Positions 52,442 through 63,300 of a DNA stretch of 64,000 bases are shown piece by piece. A model generated the notes under the pieces. That model saw nothing but the letters and a program-made list of their open reading frames with translations. It ran no database searches and had not been told where the DNA came from. The position numbers were made by a program, and so were the translations under genes. This stretch comes from Angomonas deanei (taxonomy: Eukaryota; Euglenozoa; Kinetoplastea; Trypanosomatida; Trypanosomatidae). Position 1 is the first letter of the stretch; every line of letters starts with the position of its first letter. The stretch covers positions 374,501 to 438,500 of the forward strand of contig LR877155.1 in the NCBI GenBank assembly GCA_903995115.1, read 5' to 3'.

Positions 52442-55165
52442 ATGAGTTTCCCCGCCGAACCGTCTGTCGCTTTATTGTTTCACATTCGCGAAAAAGTAAA
52501 CGAAACGTTACAAAAACCGTATTTGGGCAATAAAGAAAATAACGAAAATAAAAATTTATTATTATTTCATAATTATAATAATCATCCTCCTGCACAGATG
52601 CCGAGAGTTTTGGATACAAACGTGTATCATCAAAACTCCAATCGATATAAAAAAGATGCCAGTGAAAAAAAATACGAAAATAATAAAAGTAAAAGTGCAT
52701 TGACGGAGTCGTCCATGCATTCCGCCAATCGTTCTTCTCACAGTAATCATTGTAATGCTCTTTATAACAACAACTATAATGTTGCTGATCATCAACCTCA
52801 AAACAATAATAATAATAATCATCATCACTACAACACTAGTTCCCCTCCTAGGTCCAAACAACCCTCCATGAGACGTGCGGTAAAGAGTATCAATGAAACA
52901 ATCAATCGATCTTTATTCTCTGCAGAAAGTGAATTATCCGCTGTGGTAGAGGTGGAGGACTATGATTTCTATAATAATAATAATAATAATGCTAATAATA
53001 ATAAGTATAATAATAAACAGAATGATGATAAGGAAGAGGAGGAAGAGGTTTGGATTCCAGAGTATACAACTAAAACAAATAATAATAAAAATAATTATCA
53101 AAATAATAATAATAATAAGAGGGAAGTCATCTCTCCCTCACCACCACTGTTAACGGTCAACAATGAAAGACGGAAACTAAAAGTGAATAATCGTCATAAA
53201 GAAAATAATAATAATAATAATATTCAGAACGATACCAATGTGGTTCGTTCTCCGTCTCCCAAGGCGCCCAATCACCCCAATGAGGAACAAAAAACAGAAA
53301 TCAACAACGATAATAATAAAATTGAAAATCAAAATAAGAATAATAATAATAATAATCCTTCCATCCCGATTGATCTTTCCGATAAAGAAAGTCTCACCAA
53401 GGCACTTCTCGCCGTCCAGCAGGCGCTACAACAACTAAATCAAAATCAAAATAATAATATTAATAATAATAATATTATTTTATCCCCCTCGCCTTCCTAC
53501 TTTTCGTCCCCCTCTGTCGATGCGATTCATCCTTCACGATTCTCACTTCAACACGAGATGGAGCCGCAACTCACCTTTATGGCGGTCGAGGAGGATAATA
53601 ATAATAATAATATTAATCATAATAATACGAATAGTGTGTTACCCACCGCCGCCGGTCGTCATGCACCCTCTCCGAGGATAGACCGATCCCTGAGTCATCA
53701 TCATAGTCATAATATTAATAATAAGGAAGAGGAAGTGGTGACGATGGATGAATACACGGAAGATGTAATAAAGGATACCAAGGATGAAAATAATAATAAT
53801 ATTGAGGAAGAGGAAAAGAATGATAATGATAATGCTCTAGATAACGAAGTACCGGAAGAAACAGACGAGAATAGTAATAATAATAATAATGACAATGAAG
53901 AAGATGAAACCGAGATGATCATTGATGAAGAAGAATTATACGAAGGGGAACTAAATAACAATAATGAAAATGAAAGTAATACTAATTTTGAAAATGAAAA
54001 TTACTGTGAAGAAGAATCCAATCATGACAATCACCATATGAATGAGGAAGAGGATAATAATAATAACAACAATACTGAATATATTGAAGAGGAGAATGAA
54101 AGAAGAACAGAAGAGGATGAATACTACGAAGAAGAACCCATCAACAGTGATAATAATAATAATAATCATAGGAATGAAAATAATAATATTGACAGTTATT
54201 CCTCTAATGAGGAAAACGATCGCAGCGAGAATAGTACACCTCCAGATAATAATAATAATAATCATAGGAATGAAAATAATAATATTGACAGTTATTCCTC
54301 TAATGAGGAAAACGATCGCAGCGAGAATAGTACACCTCCAGATAATAATAATAAAAATAAAAGTCCGTCCGGTGAGCAAAATAGAAATGAATACTCCAAA
54401 AGCATTTCGGTTTCTCCTTTGTCGGATGTCAATCATAATAATACGGATCACAATGATAATAGTGAGGACGACCAGGAAACGGAAAAAAATCTCACCGACG
54501 ATTTTCATAATAATAATATCATTTATAATTACAAGAAAAAGTACGAACACTACATTCACAACAATCCATCCACAGAAAGTCCTTCCCCACAACGTAAAAG
54601 TAACAGTAATAATAATATAAATAATAATAATAATAATAATGGAAAAATTTATCCAATGTATATTTCTCCCATTCCTTCCCTCACACAGACCCCATCTCGT
54701 CATAATAATCATCATCATCATAGTAAGATAGAGGAGGATGAAAGTTTTAGCATTCATCACACCACTGATAATAATAATAATAATGAAAATGAAAAAGATA
54801 TCGCTACAGAGAAGGATTCTTTCTATACGATGAACGCCGATGAAGAGGAGGAAGAAATATTAAATAATAATCATAATGAAAATAATAATAATGAGACGCC
54901 TCAGCAGTTTTCTATTAATATTCACAGTATAAAACCACTCGTACACAACAACAATAATAATAATACTATGAATCGTTATCTTTTTCAGCCCGGTTGTGTA
55001 CCGCTATCGGAGGAAAATCATCATCCTCATCAAATTTCTAAAAATAAAAACAAATATGTGTCTCCCACCTTCAACAGTGCTGGGAATACTCCAATCCAAC
55101 AAAAGAGTGGAGAACAGAGGGAGGGGACACCGTCTGCCGCTAAATATTTGAAATACGTGAAATAA
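52442..55165 (+). CDS. Acidic Asn-rich protein, unknown function
   Basis: The 907-residue protein is almost wholly low complexity: Asn runs, Glu/Asp runs (especially residues 435-640) and His/Asn tracts. The first 40 residues (PAEPSVALLFHIREKVNETL) and a segment near residue 315 (IPIDLSDKESLTKALLAVQQ, a predicted helix) are the only ordered-looking parts. It contains an exact tandem duplication of 32 residues. No domain, signal peptide or membrane helix is seen. ATG 52442 follows an A-rich leader. The very acidic middle could bind basic proteins, but no function can be assigned. Confidence 0.7.
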   Translation: MSFPAEPSVALLFHIREKVNETLQKPYLGNKENNENKNLLLFHNYNNHPPAQMPRVLDTNVYHQNSNRYKKDASEKKYENNKSKSALTESSMHSANRSSHSNHCNALYNNNYNVADHQPQNNNNNNHHHYNTSSPPRSKQPSMRRAVKSINETINRSLFSAESELSAVVEVEDYDFYNNNNNNANNNKYNNKQNDDKEEEEEVWIPEYTTKTNNNKNNYQNNNNNKREVISPSPPLLTVNNERRKLKVNNRHKENNNNNNIQNDTNVVRSPSPKAPNHPNEEQKTEINNDNNKIENQNKNNNNNNPSIPIDLSDKESLTKALLAVQQALQQLNQNQNNNINNNNIILSPSPSYFSSPSVDAIHPSRFSLQHEMEPQLTFMAVEEDNNNNNINHNNTNSVLPTAAGRHAPSPRIDRSLSHHHSHNINNKEEEVVTMDEYTEDVIKDTKDENNNNIEEEEKNDNDNALDNEVPEETDENSNNNNNDNEEDETEMIIDEEELYEGELNNNNENESNTNFENENYCEEESNHDNHHMNEEEDNNNNNNTEYIEEENERRTEEDEYYEEEPINSDNNNNNHRNENNNIDSYSSNEENDRSENSTPPDNNNNNHRNENNNIDSYSSNEENDRSENSTPPDNNNKNKSPSGEQNRNEYSKSISVSPLSDVNHNNTDHNDNSEDDQETEKNLTDDFHNNNIIYNYKKKYEHYIHNNPSTESPSPQRKSNSNNNINNNNNNNGKIYPMYISPIPSLTQTPSRHNNHHHHSKIEEDESFSIHHTTDNNNNNENEKDIATEKDSFYTMNADEEEEEILNNNHNENNNNETPQQFSINIHSIKPLVHNNNNNNTMNRYLFQPGCVPLSEENHHPHQISKNKNKYVSPTFNSAGNTPIQQKSGEQREGTPSAAKYLKYVK
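54149..54340 (+). repeat. Exact 96-bp tandem duplication
   Basis: Unit 54149-54244 is repeated directly at 54245-54340, and about 14 bases more match. The period is 32 codons, so the frame is kept (HRNENNNIDSYSSNEENDR is repeated). No differences between the copies were found by eye, so the event is young. Confidence 0.92.
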
Positions 55166-55526
55166 TAACATGTTAGATTTTTTTTTTTTTTGTTACAGTA
55201 TTAGATGAAAAAGTGAATTCGACAACGAGTTTGTTTGTCCTCTTTTTTTATTATTACTGTAAGATAATACCTGTTAATGCATCATTTTCTCTCTTTCTCG
55301 CTCTTTTTTTTCATTAAAGGTTATCAAGTCTCTCAACACTCTCACAAAGCTATCTCTATTATCTAAAAAGAAAAAAAAAGTCATTTTTTTTTTTTTTTTG
55401 CTTCTATTATTATTTACCCATACACACACTCACCCTTAAAAAAACTTCTTTTTTTTTTTTTGTATTATTATTCATCTATTTATATTTTTTTTTTTTTAAT
55501 TCCTATTACTATTATTATTCATCATC
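55166..55526. other. Intergenic spacer upstream of HSP100
   Basis: T-rich spacer with long T runs near 55175, 55384-55400, 55449 and 55485-55497. No gene is seen. I could not choose a single acceptor AG. Confidence 0.6.
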
Positions 55527-58160
55527 ATGACCTCATCGGATGTTGAATGGACCCAAGCCGCGAAGGAAGTGATCACCAAGACGACGCAGATTGCCCGTGA
55601 TAATGCCAATGGTTATCTAGACCCCGTCCACCTCGCCGCCGCCCTCTTCTCCGAGGACAACTCCCTCCCCAGCCGTGTCCTGCGAAAGTGCAACGTGCAC
55701 AACAGTGATATTAACAAACACGTCTTGGAGGCGATTAATGCGAAGGTGGAGCAGATCCCTAGCCAGACCCCCGCCCCCGCTCAGCCACGACCCAACGCAG
55801 AAATGATGAAAGTACTGAATATGGCCGAACAGGAGCGGGTCGCCCTCAAGGATACATTACTGGCCGTCGATCACTTCTTGCTCGCCCTCGCCGCTAGCAA
55901 GGAGGTCACCACCGTCCTCGACGCCGCTGGTGCCGACAAGAAGAAGATCCGTGAGACCCTCATGGAGATGCGAAAGGGCAAGACCATCACCTCCGACTTC
56001 GCCGATGACAATTATGAATCCCTGAACAAGTATGCCATCGACCTGTGCAAGCAGGCTGAGGAAGGCAAGCTGGACCCTGTCATTGGCCGTGCCGACGAGA
56101 TCTTACGCACAATTCGGGTCCTCTCCCGTCGTACCAAGAACAACCCTGTCTTGATTGGTGAACCTGGCGTGGGTAAGACCGCCATTGTGGAGGGGATCGC
56201 ACAGCAGATTGTACGCGGGGATGTCCCCGAGACGCTCGCCCAGACGCGGGTCTTCTCGCTGGACATGGGTGCCCTCATCGCCGGTGCCAAGTACCGTGGT
56301 GAGTTCGAGGAACGTCTCAAGGCCGTTTTGAACGAAGTCAAGGAGAGCCAAGATCATATTATTCTCTTCATCGATGAGATCCACCTCGTACTCGGGGCTG
56401 GCAAGGGCGACGGCGCCATGGATGCCGCCAACCTGTTGAAGCCGCTTCTCGCTCGTGGTGAGCTCCGTACCATCGGCGCCACCACCCTCGAGGAGTATCG
56501 TCAGTACGTCGAGAAGGATGCCGCCTTTGAACGTCGTTTCATGCCCGTCTACGTCAACGAACCCTCCGTGGAGGAATGTATTTCTATTTTACGAGGTCTC
56601 AAGGACCGCTACGAGTCCCACCACGGTGTGCAAATCACGGACAAGGCGGTGGTGGTGGCCGCGCAGCTCGCTAATCGATACATCACTAGCCGTTTCATGC
56701 CCGATAAGGCCATCGATCTCGTCGATGAGGCCTGCGCCAACGTCCGTGTGACCCTTTCGTCTCGCCCAGCGGAGATTGATGCCTTGGAGCGACAGAAGCG
56801 TCAGCTCGAGATTGAGGCCAAGGCACTCGACCGCGATAAGGACCCCGAGGCGAAGGCACGACTCGTCGAGGTAAAGGGGGAGTTGCAGAAGATTGACGAG
56901 TTGCTTCAACCCCTGCTAGAGCGATACGAGAAGGAGCGTGCCTCGATTGATGAGCTGCAGCAGGCCCAGTCCAACCTCGACGAAAAGAAGAATAAGCTCG
57001 AGCGTGCTTCTCGCTCTGGTGATATGGAACTCGCGGCCGATCTCAAGTATAACGTCATCCCACTCTTGCAGGAACGGATCCGCTCTCTCAAGGAGTCCAT
57101 CGAGAAGCAAAAGTCAATGGTGCAGGGGACCGTGACGGAGGCCGACATTGCCGGCGTGGTCTCGCGCTGGACGGGGATCCCCATCACGAAGCTCAGTCAG
57201 ACCGACCGGGAGCGACTCCTCAAGTTGGGCGATCACTTGCACGAGAGGGTGAAAGGACAGGACGAGGCGGTGCAGCGGGTGGCGGAGGCTATTCTTCGCT
57301 CTCGTGCCGGTCTCTCCAGGCCGAACAGCCCCGCTGGCAGCTTCCTCTTCCTCGGCCCGACCGGTGTGGGTAAGACGGAGCTCGCCAAGGCGGTCGCCGC
57401 GGAACTATTTGACGATCCCAAGCACATGGTCCGTATTGATATGAGCGAGTACATGGAACAACATGCCGTGGCACGGCTCATTGGCGCCCCCCCGGGTTAC
57501 GTGGGGCACGAGCAAGGTGGTCAACTCACCGAGCCGGTCCGCCGCCGTCCGCACACCGTCGTCCTCTTCGATGAAGTGGAGAAGGCACACCCCAACGTGT
57601 TTAACGTGCTGCTGCAAGTCCTCGACGACGGGCGCCTCACCGACAGCCATGGTCGCACCGTAGACTTTAGTAATACCATCATCATCATGACCAGTAACCT
57701 CGGTAGCCAACACTTGCAGAAGATGGGGACCACCGCCGAGGAGTACGAGGCGACCCGGGTGAAAGTGATGCAGGAGGTGAAGCAATTCTTCCGACCGGAG
57801 TTTATCAACCGACTCGACGACATTGTCCTCTTCCGTTCCTTGGGCATGGGGGAGATGAGTGGCATTATTGAGCTCATCATTGCCGAGCTTAATCAGCGGC
57901 TACGGGAGCAGCAGGTCCGCGTGCAGCTCACCGACGAGGCGAAGCAGTTCGTCCTGGAAAGTGCCTTTGACGCGGAGATGGGCGCCCGTCCGCTGCGACG
58001 GTGGGTGGAGAAACACATTACGACCGAAATTAGTCGATTGCTGATTTCGCAAGACGTCCCGCCGAACAGCACGGTGCGCATTTCGGTCCCACCAGGTAGC
58101 GATAAGATTACACTGACGGTGAAGCGCGGCAGCCCTTCTAGCTCCACCCCTCGCGTGTAA
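55527..58160 (+). CDS. HSP100: HSP100/ClpB disaggregase
   Basis: The 877-residue protein is an HSP104/ClpB-type double AAA+ ATPase that threads aggregated proteins through its hexameric pore with HSP70 help. The Clp N-domain covers about residues 1-145. AAA1 has Walker A GEPGVGKT near 210, Walker B FIDEIH near 280 and pore loop [10 protein letters not shown] near 255. The middle coiled coil (about 400-525) marks it as ClpB rather than ClpA. AAA2 has GPTGVGKT near 610, pore-loop sequence GYVGHEQGG near 655 and [10 protein letters not shown] near 680. There is no mitochondrial presequence, so this is the cytosolic form, which in Leishmania is linked to heat tolerance and amastigote survival. 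Length is normal. Codons are GC-rich. Confidence 0.96.
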   Translation: MTSSDVEWTQAAKEVITKTTQIARDNANGYLDPVHLAAALFSEDNSLPSRVLRKCNVHNSDINKHVLEAINAKVEQIPSQTPAPAQPRPNAEMMKVLNMAEQERVALKDTLLAVDHFLLALAASKEVTTVLDAAGADKKKIRETLMEMRKGKTITSDFADDNYESLNKYAIDLCKQAEEGKLDPVIGRADEILRTIRVLSRRTKNNPVLIGEPGVGKTAIVEGIAQQIVRGDVPETLAQTRVFSLDMGALIAGAKYRGEFEERLKAVLNEVKESQDHIILFIDEIHLVLGAGKGDGAMDAANLLKPLLARGELRTIGATTLEEYRQYVEKDAAFERRFMPVYVNEPSVEECISILRGLKDRYESHHGVQITDKAVVVAAQLANRYITSRFMPDKAIDLVDEACANVRVTLSSRPAEIDALERQKRQLEIEAKALDRDKDPEAKARLVEVKGELQKIDELLQPLLERYEKERASIDELQQAQSNLDEKKNKLERASRSGDMELAADLKYNVIPLLQERIRSLKESIEKQKSMVQGTVTEADIAGVVSRWTGIPITKLSQTDRERLLKLGDHLHERVKGQDEAVQRVAEAILRSRAGLSRPNSPAGSFLFLGPTGVGKTELAKAVAAELFDDPKHMVRIDMSEYMEQHAVARLIGAPPGYVGHEQGGQLTEPVRRRPHTVVLFDEVEKAHPNVFNVLLQVLDDGRLTDSHGRTVDFSNTIIIMTSNLGSQHLQKMGTTAEEYEATRVKVMQEVKQFFRPEFINRLDDIVLFRSLGMGEMSGIIELIIAELNQRLREQQVRVQLTDEAKQFVLESAFDAEMGARPLRRWVEKHITTEISRLLISQDVPPNSTVRISVPPGSDKITLTVKRGSPSSSTPRV

Positions 58161-58928
58161 AAAGGAAAAAAAAAAATATTAATCAAAAATTTTAAAAAAA
58201 GAATCGTCGCCATATAAAGATATAAATACGTAAAAAGAAGTAGAAGTTTCAGAGAGAAAACAAAAAAAAAAAAAGTTCGCTTTTTTATTTGTTTTAAACT
58301 ATTATAAATGTGTTAGAGGAGAGCTTTTTAGTCATTTTTTTCAAGTTCGTTTTTTTTTTTTTCAACTGTCTATTATTTGAATCTCCCCTACACACTTTTT
58401 TTTTATTATATTTATTGCAAAAACAGGGTCGTTAAAAAAAAAAAAAAAGAGAGAGGGAGAAGGAAGGGAAAAAAGAAAATAAAACGCATGATACTTTTCG
58501 AGTATTTTTCCCTCCCTGACTCTCTTTGTTCTTTTTCTTTTTTTAACGTATCCATTTTTTTTTTCTGAATATTATACCACGAGGAAAAATGTCAAAAAGA
58601 AACATGAAAGTCCAGAAAAAAAAAAATATACGTGCCGAAAACCACCACCAACAGAATAAAAGGATGAACTGTATCTCATTACCGGTTTGTTTACTTTTTT
58701 TTTTTTTTGTGGTTATGGTTGGAAGCTTTTCTTTTCTATCCCCTTTCTTTGTTTTATTTACTATTACGTGTGTGTTATTGTGAAGCGTCTTTGTTGTTGT
58801 TGTTGTACCTCTCTCCTTATATCTTTGTTTTTGGTTTTCCATCCGTAACGTTTTTCTTTCTTCCTTCTTTTTTGTTGTTCAAAAGGCCGTCAAAAAAAAA
58901 AAAAAAACTTCTCTCTTTTATTCAAACC
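58161..58928. other. Intergenic region
   Basis: A 768-base spacer with A and T runs and a purine-rich patch near 58440-58490. Small open frames exist, but none resembles a protein family. It holds the HSP100 3' UTR, a likely site of heat-responsive regulation by analogy with other trypanosomatid HSP mRNAs. Confidence 0.6.
58851..58885 (+). promoter_or_regulatory. Candidate trans-splice acceptor
   Basis: TTTTTCTTTCTTCCTTCTTTTT is followed by GTTGTTCAAAAG with AG at 58884-58885, 43 bases before ATG 58929. This supports that ATG over the longer upstream-open frame. Confidence 0.6.
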
Positions 58929-59969
58929 ATGTCTCTCCAGACGTTACGTGTCGTATACCCGCTGTGGCAGGGAGGGGACAACACTCCTTACCACCTCGGA
59001 GCCCGTCTCCTCGACTTTCTCTGCCCACCGCCAGCGGAGTCCCATCACTACAAGACGATAACCATTCCCGTTCCCAGGCCACCGGCACATCATCTAACCC
59101 AAACCGCACTGAAGAAGTTAACGCAATCCACCGTGAAAGACAACATACGCCACAAGGAAACGTTATTGAAGGTGAATGAACAAGCGCTGACCGCTATTCG
59201 TCAGGAAGCCCCGGAGGCCGTTGTCGTGCTCGGTGGCGACTGTCTGGTGGAGCTGGCGCCCTTCGCCTACCTCAGCGAGAGGTACAACACACACGGCAAC
59301 AAGATGGGTGTCCTGTGGGTAGACGCGCACCCGGACATTACGATTGGGAAAGAGTACGACTGCGCGCATGCACACGTGCTGGGAATGCTGTTGCACCGGA
59401 AAGATACCGATGAAGAATTCAAAAAGCTCGTCCGCACGCCTCTCACGTCCTCGCAAGTGATGTATGTCGGTGTACACCAGATGCTGCCGAACGAACAAGC
59501 ATACGTCGATAGCGAGAAGTTTGGTTTTGTGACCCCGGAAGAAGTGATCGCAGGAAAAGGTTTCCATAAAATCCAAAGGTGGGTCGAACACGAGGGCATT
59601 ACGCATTTGGTCATTCACCTCGACCTCGACGTGTTGGACTTTCATCAACTGCGCTGTTTGTTGTTTGCCAACCCCAACGAGCCGCCGTCGGTGTACGATG
59701 GCATCGCGAAGGGTATTGTACCCCCTGCTGCGCTGGTGAAGCTCTTACGGCAGGTGTCGAGCTACGCAGTGAGCAGTCAGTCGTATTCGTCTTCCTCATC
59801 AAGGGAGGAGGAGGGTAGTTTGTTTAACAACAATAACAAGTACAGAAAGGCGGAACGGCAACCCCTCACAATTGTAGGAATGGGTGTGACGGAACACTTT
59901 CCATGGGATGCCATAAACTTACAGGGCTTATTATATCAACTACCACTGATCGGAACGAGCAAACTATGA
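58929..59969 (+). CDS. Arginase-like (ureohydrolase-fold) protein
   Basis: The 346-residue protein has the arginase/agmatinase fold. The metal motifs are GGDCLVEL near residue 101 (normally GGDHS, so the metal His is Cys), WVDAHPDI near 131 (DAHxD intact) and HLDLDVLD near 231 (DxDxxD intact). GMGVTEHFPWD near the end corresponds to the family's closing ExxPxxD strand. The frame is open upstream to 58707, but no ATG or splice support exists there, so ATG 58929 is used. T. brucei has an arginase-like protein described as lacking the manganese cluster; this is probably its relative. Arginase activity is doubtful because of the His-to-Cys change. A Ser-rich insert lies near residues 278-295. Confidence 0.85.
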   Translation: MSLQTLRVVYPLWQGGDNTPYHLGARLLDFLCPPPAESHHYKTITIPVPRPPAHHLTQTALKKLTQSTVKDNIRHKETLLKVNEQALTAIRQEAPEAVVVLGGDCLVELAPFAYLSERYNTHGNKMGVLWVDAHPDITIGKEYDCAHAHVLGMLLHRKDTDEEFKKLVRTPLTSSQVMYVGVHQMLPNEQAYVDSEKFGFVTPEEVIAGKGFHKIQRWVEHEGITHLVIHLDLDVLDFHQLRCLLFANPNEPPSVYDGIAKGIVPPAALVKLLRQVSSYAVSSQSYSSSSSREEEGSLFNNNNKYRKAERQPLTIVGMGVTEHFPWDAINLQGLLYQLPLIGTSKL

Positions 59970-60346
59970 AAAAAACATCAAAAAATGCGAAAACGAACAT
60001 CATTTTTTTTTTACGTTTTATTTGTGCTATTAGGATTGGGTGAAGTTGGATCGATATTCCATCTTCAATGTTCCAGTTTTTTTTTTTTTTTTCTAGTCGA
60101 GAAAAACACACACAAAAAAAAATTAAAAACTTACTTCTCTGTTATGCGCTGAATTGGAGACATATTCCACATTCAAAAGACATGCTTTTTTTTTTTTATT
60201 TTCTTGGTGTAGAGAAAAACAGAAGACAACAAAGATGCTATCATTACTTTTCTGTATCCTCAATTCCACCTTTTCCTCTCTTTTTTTGTTTCCAAAAAAT
60301 AAAAAAGAAACTTTTAGAAAAAAAAAAACCATCCTTTATTAGTTAG
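59970..60346. other. Intergenic spacer
   Basis: AT-rich spacer with T runs near 60003, 60077-60092 and 60187-60199 and a CCACCTTTTCCTCTC tract near 60267. No gene is seen. Confidence 0.6.
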
Positions 60347-63300
60347 ATGCCACGGAGCGGTGAGATCCCACCGGCCCCCCGACGGCAGTTGTATATCGTC
60401 GATAGTCTCCACACCCGTCATAACGCGATTGCCGATGCACATAACCAAACGATTAGTAGTAATATACGCCGTCGAGTGAACCGACTCAAGTATCTGTGGG
60501 GAAAAGCACAGGAAGACACCAACGAGAATGAAGAGAATAACAATAATAATAACGAGACCAGTCCACTTCCCAATGGGGTCGTCAGCAGCCCTACCGCCCC
60601 CCGTCGCCGGAGTACGCTACCGATGCATTATTATTCGCCTCAGAGTATCGACACCACCCGTCAGAGTAGCGGGCAGTATGGGGACATGGCGGAGGAGGAT
60701 GAGTTTATACGGATGCATCAGTCGGATTTGAGGTTGTTGGGGCGGAAAGCAGGGGCGGCTCCTACACCCAAGGAGGAGAATGAGAATCAAAATAATAACA
60801 ATAATAATAATAATGGTAACGCGATTGACTTTCCTAGCTCCTTCAACAATAATAACAACAATCATAGCACGCTGAGTGAACGAAAACGGAAAAAGCTTCA
60901 AAAAAAGCAAGATAGCCGTAAAAAAACAAAAGATGAACGCTACTTTTTAGAAAAGTACAATTGCGTCTTCCGAGAACCCGTCGAACTGCAAGTGGAATCG
61001 CTCACTAAGTTTATTTTACGCTCCACCTTGTACGTCTTTTACCTGGGCATCATCGCGGCACTGGTATTACAAATCTTGCCGGTCGCGCAGTGGGAGGTGA
61101 ATAATATTTGCAGTGCGGGCAATAAAAGAGAGCGAATGAACCTGCGTCATGTGGAGCGGTGGACCAGCCCGTGCCTCACCGTCGACGACACCGACCCCGA
61201 CAATCATAAAATTATTTTGTCTGGTAGTGGCGTGTCGTTTATCAATGGAGATTTATACCGATTTCGACGGTTTATTATTAGTTTACCCTTTCCAGCCGCA
61301 CAAGTGAATGAAAGAGAGGAATACTTGTTGTTTACCAGTTTTCAGACGGTGGTGGAAGGCGTTCCTAGCAGTACCCTCACGTACCCCACTCGCCTCGTGT
61401 GTGATCGATCGAGTTATACCTACAAGCGAAATGACAAATCGAGGAAACGGTGTAATCTCATTCGACTGCCGGAGGAGTTTCTCAACAATCAACGCACCGA
61501 CCGGGTGGCGGTGGTCACAGTGACCATCAGCGGCGTACCAGCAGAAATTAGCAATGCGGTAAAAACCATGAGGGAAGACGATTTGCCCTCGGTGGGGTTG
61601 GCCTATCAGAAAAGTGCCTACACCCTCGCGACATTGATTATTCGTTACATCTTTCTCTTTTTCAGTCTCTGCCACACCGTCCGGTTCATTGTCCACTCGA
61701 AGCACACCTCCATGCTGTACGAGCAGCGCATGATTGTGACGTTGCAGATTTTTTATTTTGGTACTTGAACCCGTTAGCGGTGCTCGACATTGTCAGTCGT
61801 CCGATGCCAACGGTGTTGGCCTTTTTAGAATTTCGTGTGCCTGTCTTCTTTTTTGCGGTGCTCATTGCGTTTATGTTTTCCGTCCTCACCGCCTCGATGG
61901 TGTGGCGGCAGCTGAGTGACTTGATCGAGTCGTACGAGAAAGATCCAACTAAAAAAGAACCCTCCGCTATTGTCAAGTTGTTTCATTTATTGACGCACAG
62001 TGTCAGTCTGTATGAGCCCCCGCCGTGGACCAAGATGCTAGCGGCGGTGTATGTGTTGGTGATCTTTGTCTTGGAGGTCATTGACGCCTCGCTGGATCAC
62101 AGCGACTGGTACGGCGCCGCGAACACGTTTCTGAGTTTTCCGAATCTCAGCCGGGAGAATAGAGGGAATAAGAATATTACCAACAATGCGCACCACGGCA
62201 TCTTGCACTGGGTCGTGATCGCCCTCCTCGCCCTCGGCGGGTTTGTGAATGTATTATTGTTGTTTTATTTGCGGTCCTACCTCGGAAAGAAGTCCTACCT
62301 CGAAACACGACCGCAGCAGCTCGCCTGTCGTGTCTTCCAGATGGTCTTTTTCGTGTTTGTCTTGTACTACGTCTACCACTTGTTGGTGTTTTACATTTAC
62401 TACAATCAAGATCACCCGGTCACAGACTCTCGTTACGTGTTTATTCAAATCCCTGCCCTGCTTGTGGCAGCCCTTTTTGTCAATGTATTAACGTTAGTCT
62501 ACACAACACGCAGCAGGGAGACCTCCTCTTCTTGGGGGATGCACAAGGTCAAACAAATCACCAACAAGGATAAAAAAAGTGGAAAAAAAGAAAAAGTAGA
62601 GAGTGAGGATACCTCCATGAGCATTGTCCCCATTATCGCGAGTGACCCTCGGTGGAAGGTGATGGTGTGGCCGGACTCGTATTATCGCTGGTTATACCGC
62701 CATGGGGGGTCGCAATACTTGTTTGCGTCGGAGGAGGAAGAGATTAACTTTTATCGAATCCAGTACGAGTTTCGGGTGCGTAAGATTTTGGCGAAACGAA
62801 AACGAGAGAGACGGGCGGCTAGTAATCAGAAAAAGAAGGAAGAAAAGAAGAAGAATAAGAAAGGTGGCAAGAACAATAATAACGAGAATGAAAACAGCGT
62901 TTTACACTCTCTCAGCCGTGAGGTTAGCAGTTTTTTTTCACGGGACAACACCAACAATAACAATCATAATAACACGAATCGTGCGCCACAGGAAGGCAAC
63001 CAGCTCGAGGACACCCACCAAGGTCAACACTCCCCGGCGGACTACGTCACCCCGGAAACCTCAGGCGAGAATTCCCACAATAAAGATCCCCAAAACACTG
63101 AAAATAATCATGCCAACCCCCCAGCATTGCGTGGGTTCACCGCGACACAAACCTCCGCCGCCCCGGCCGACGATCAAGAAACATCGATTAGTGTTTCCAA
63201 CATGGACAAATATTCCACCTACTACTTACCAGCCGCACCAGTGAAAGGACGGAGTGACATCCGCATTCGGGATGCCACCACGTCCCAGAAAGAGGATGGT

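Noticed and set aside
58377-58783. Two small Lys/Phe-rich frames between HSP100 and the arginase-like gene
   Set aside because: Homopolymer-driven composition, no motif, and no separate splice and polyadenylation context.
58707-58928. N-terminal extension of the arginase-like protein
   Set aside because: The open frame upstream has no ATG and consists of spacer T-runs; the splice site at 58885 lies inside it.
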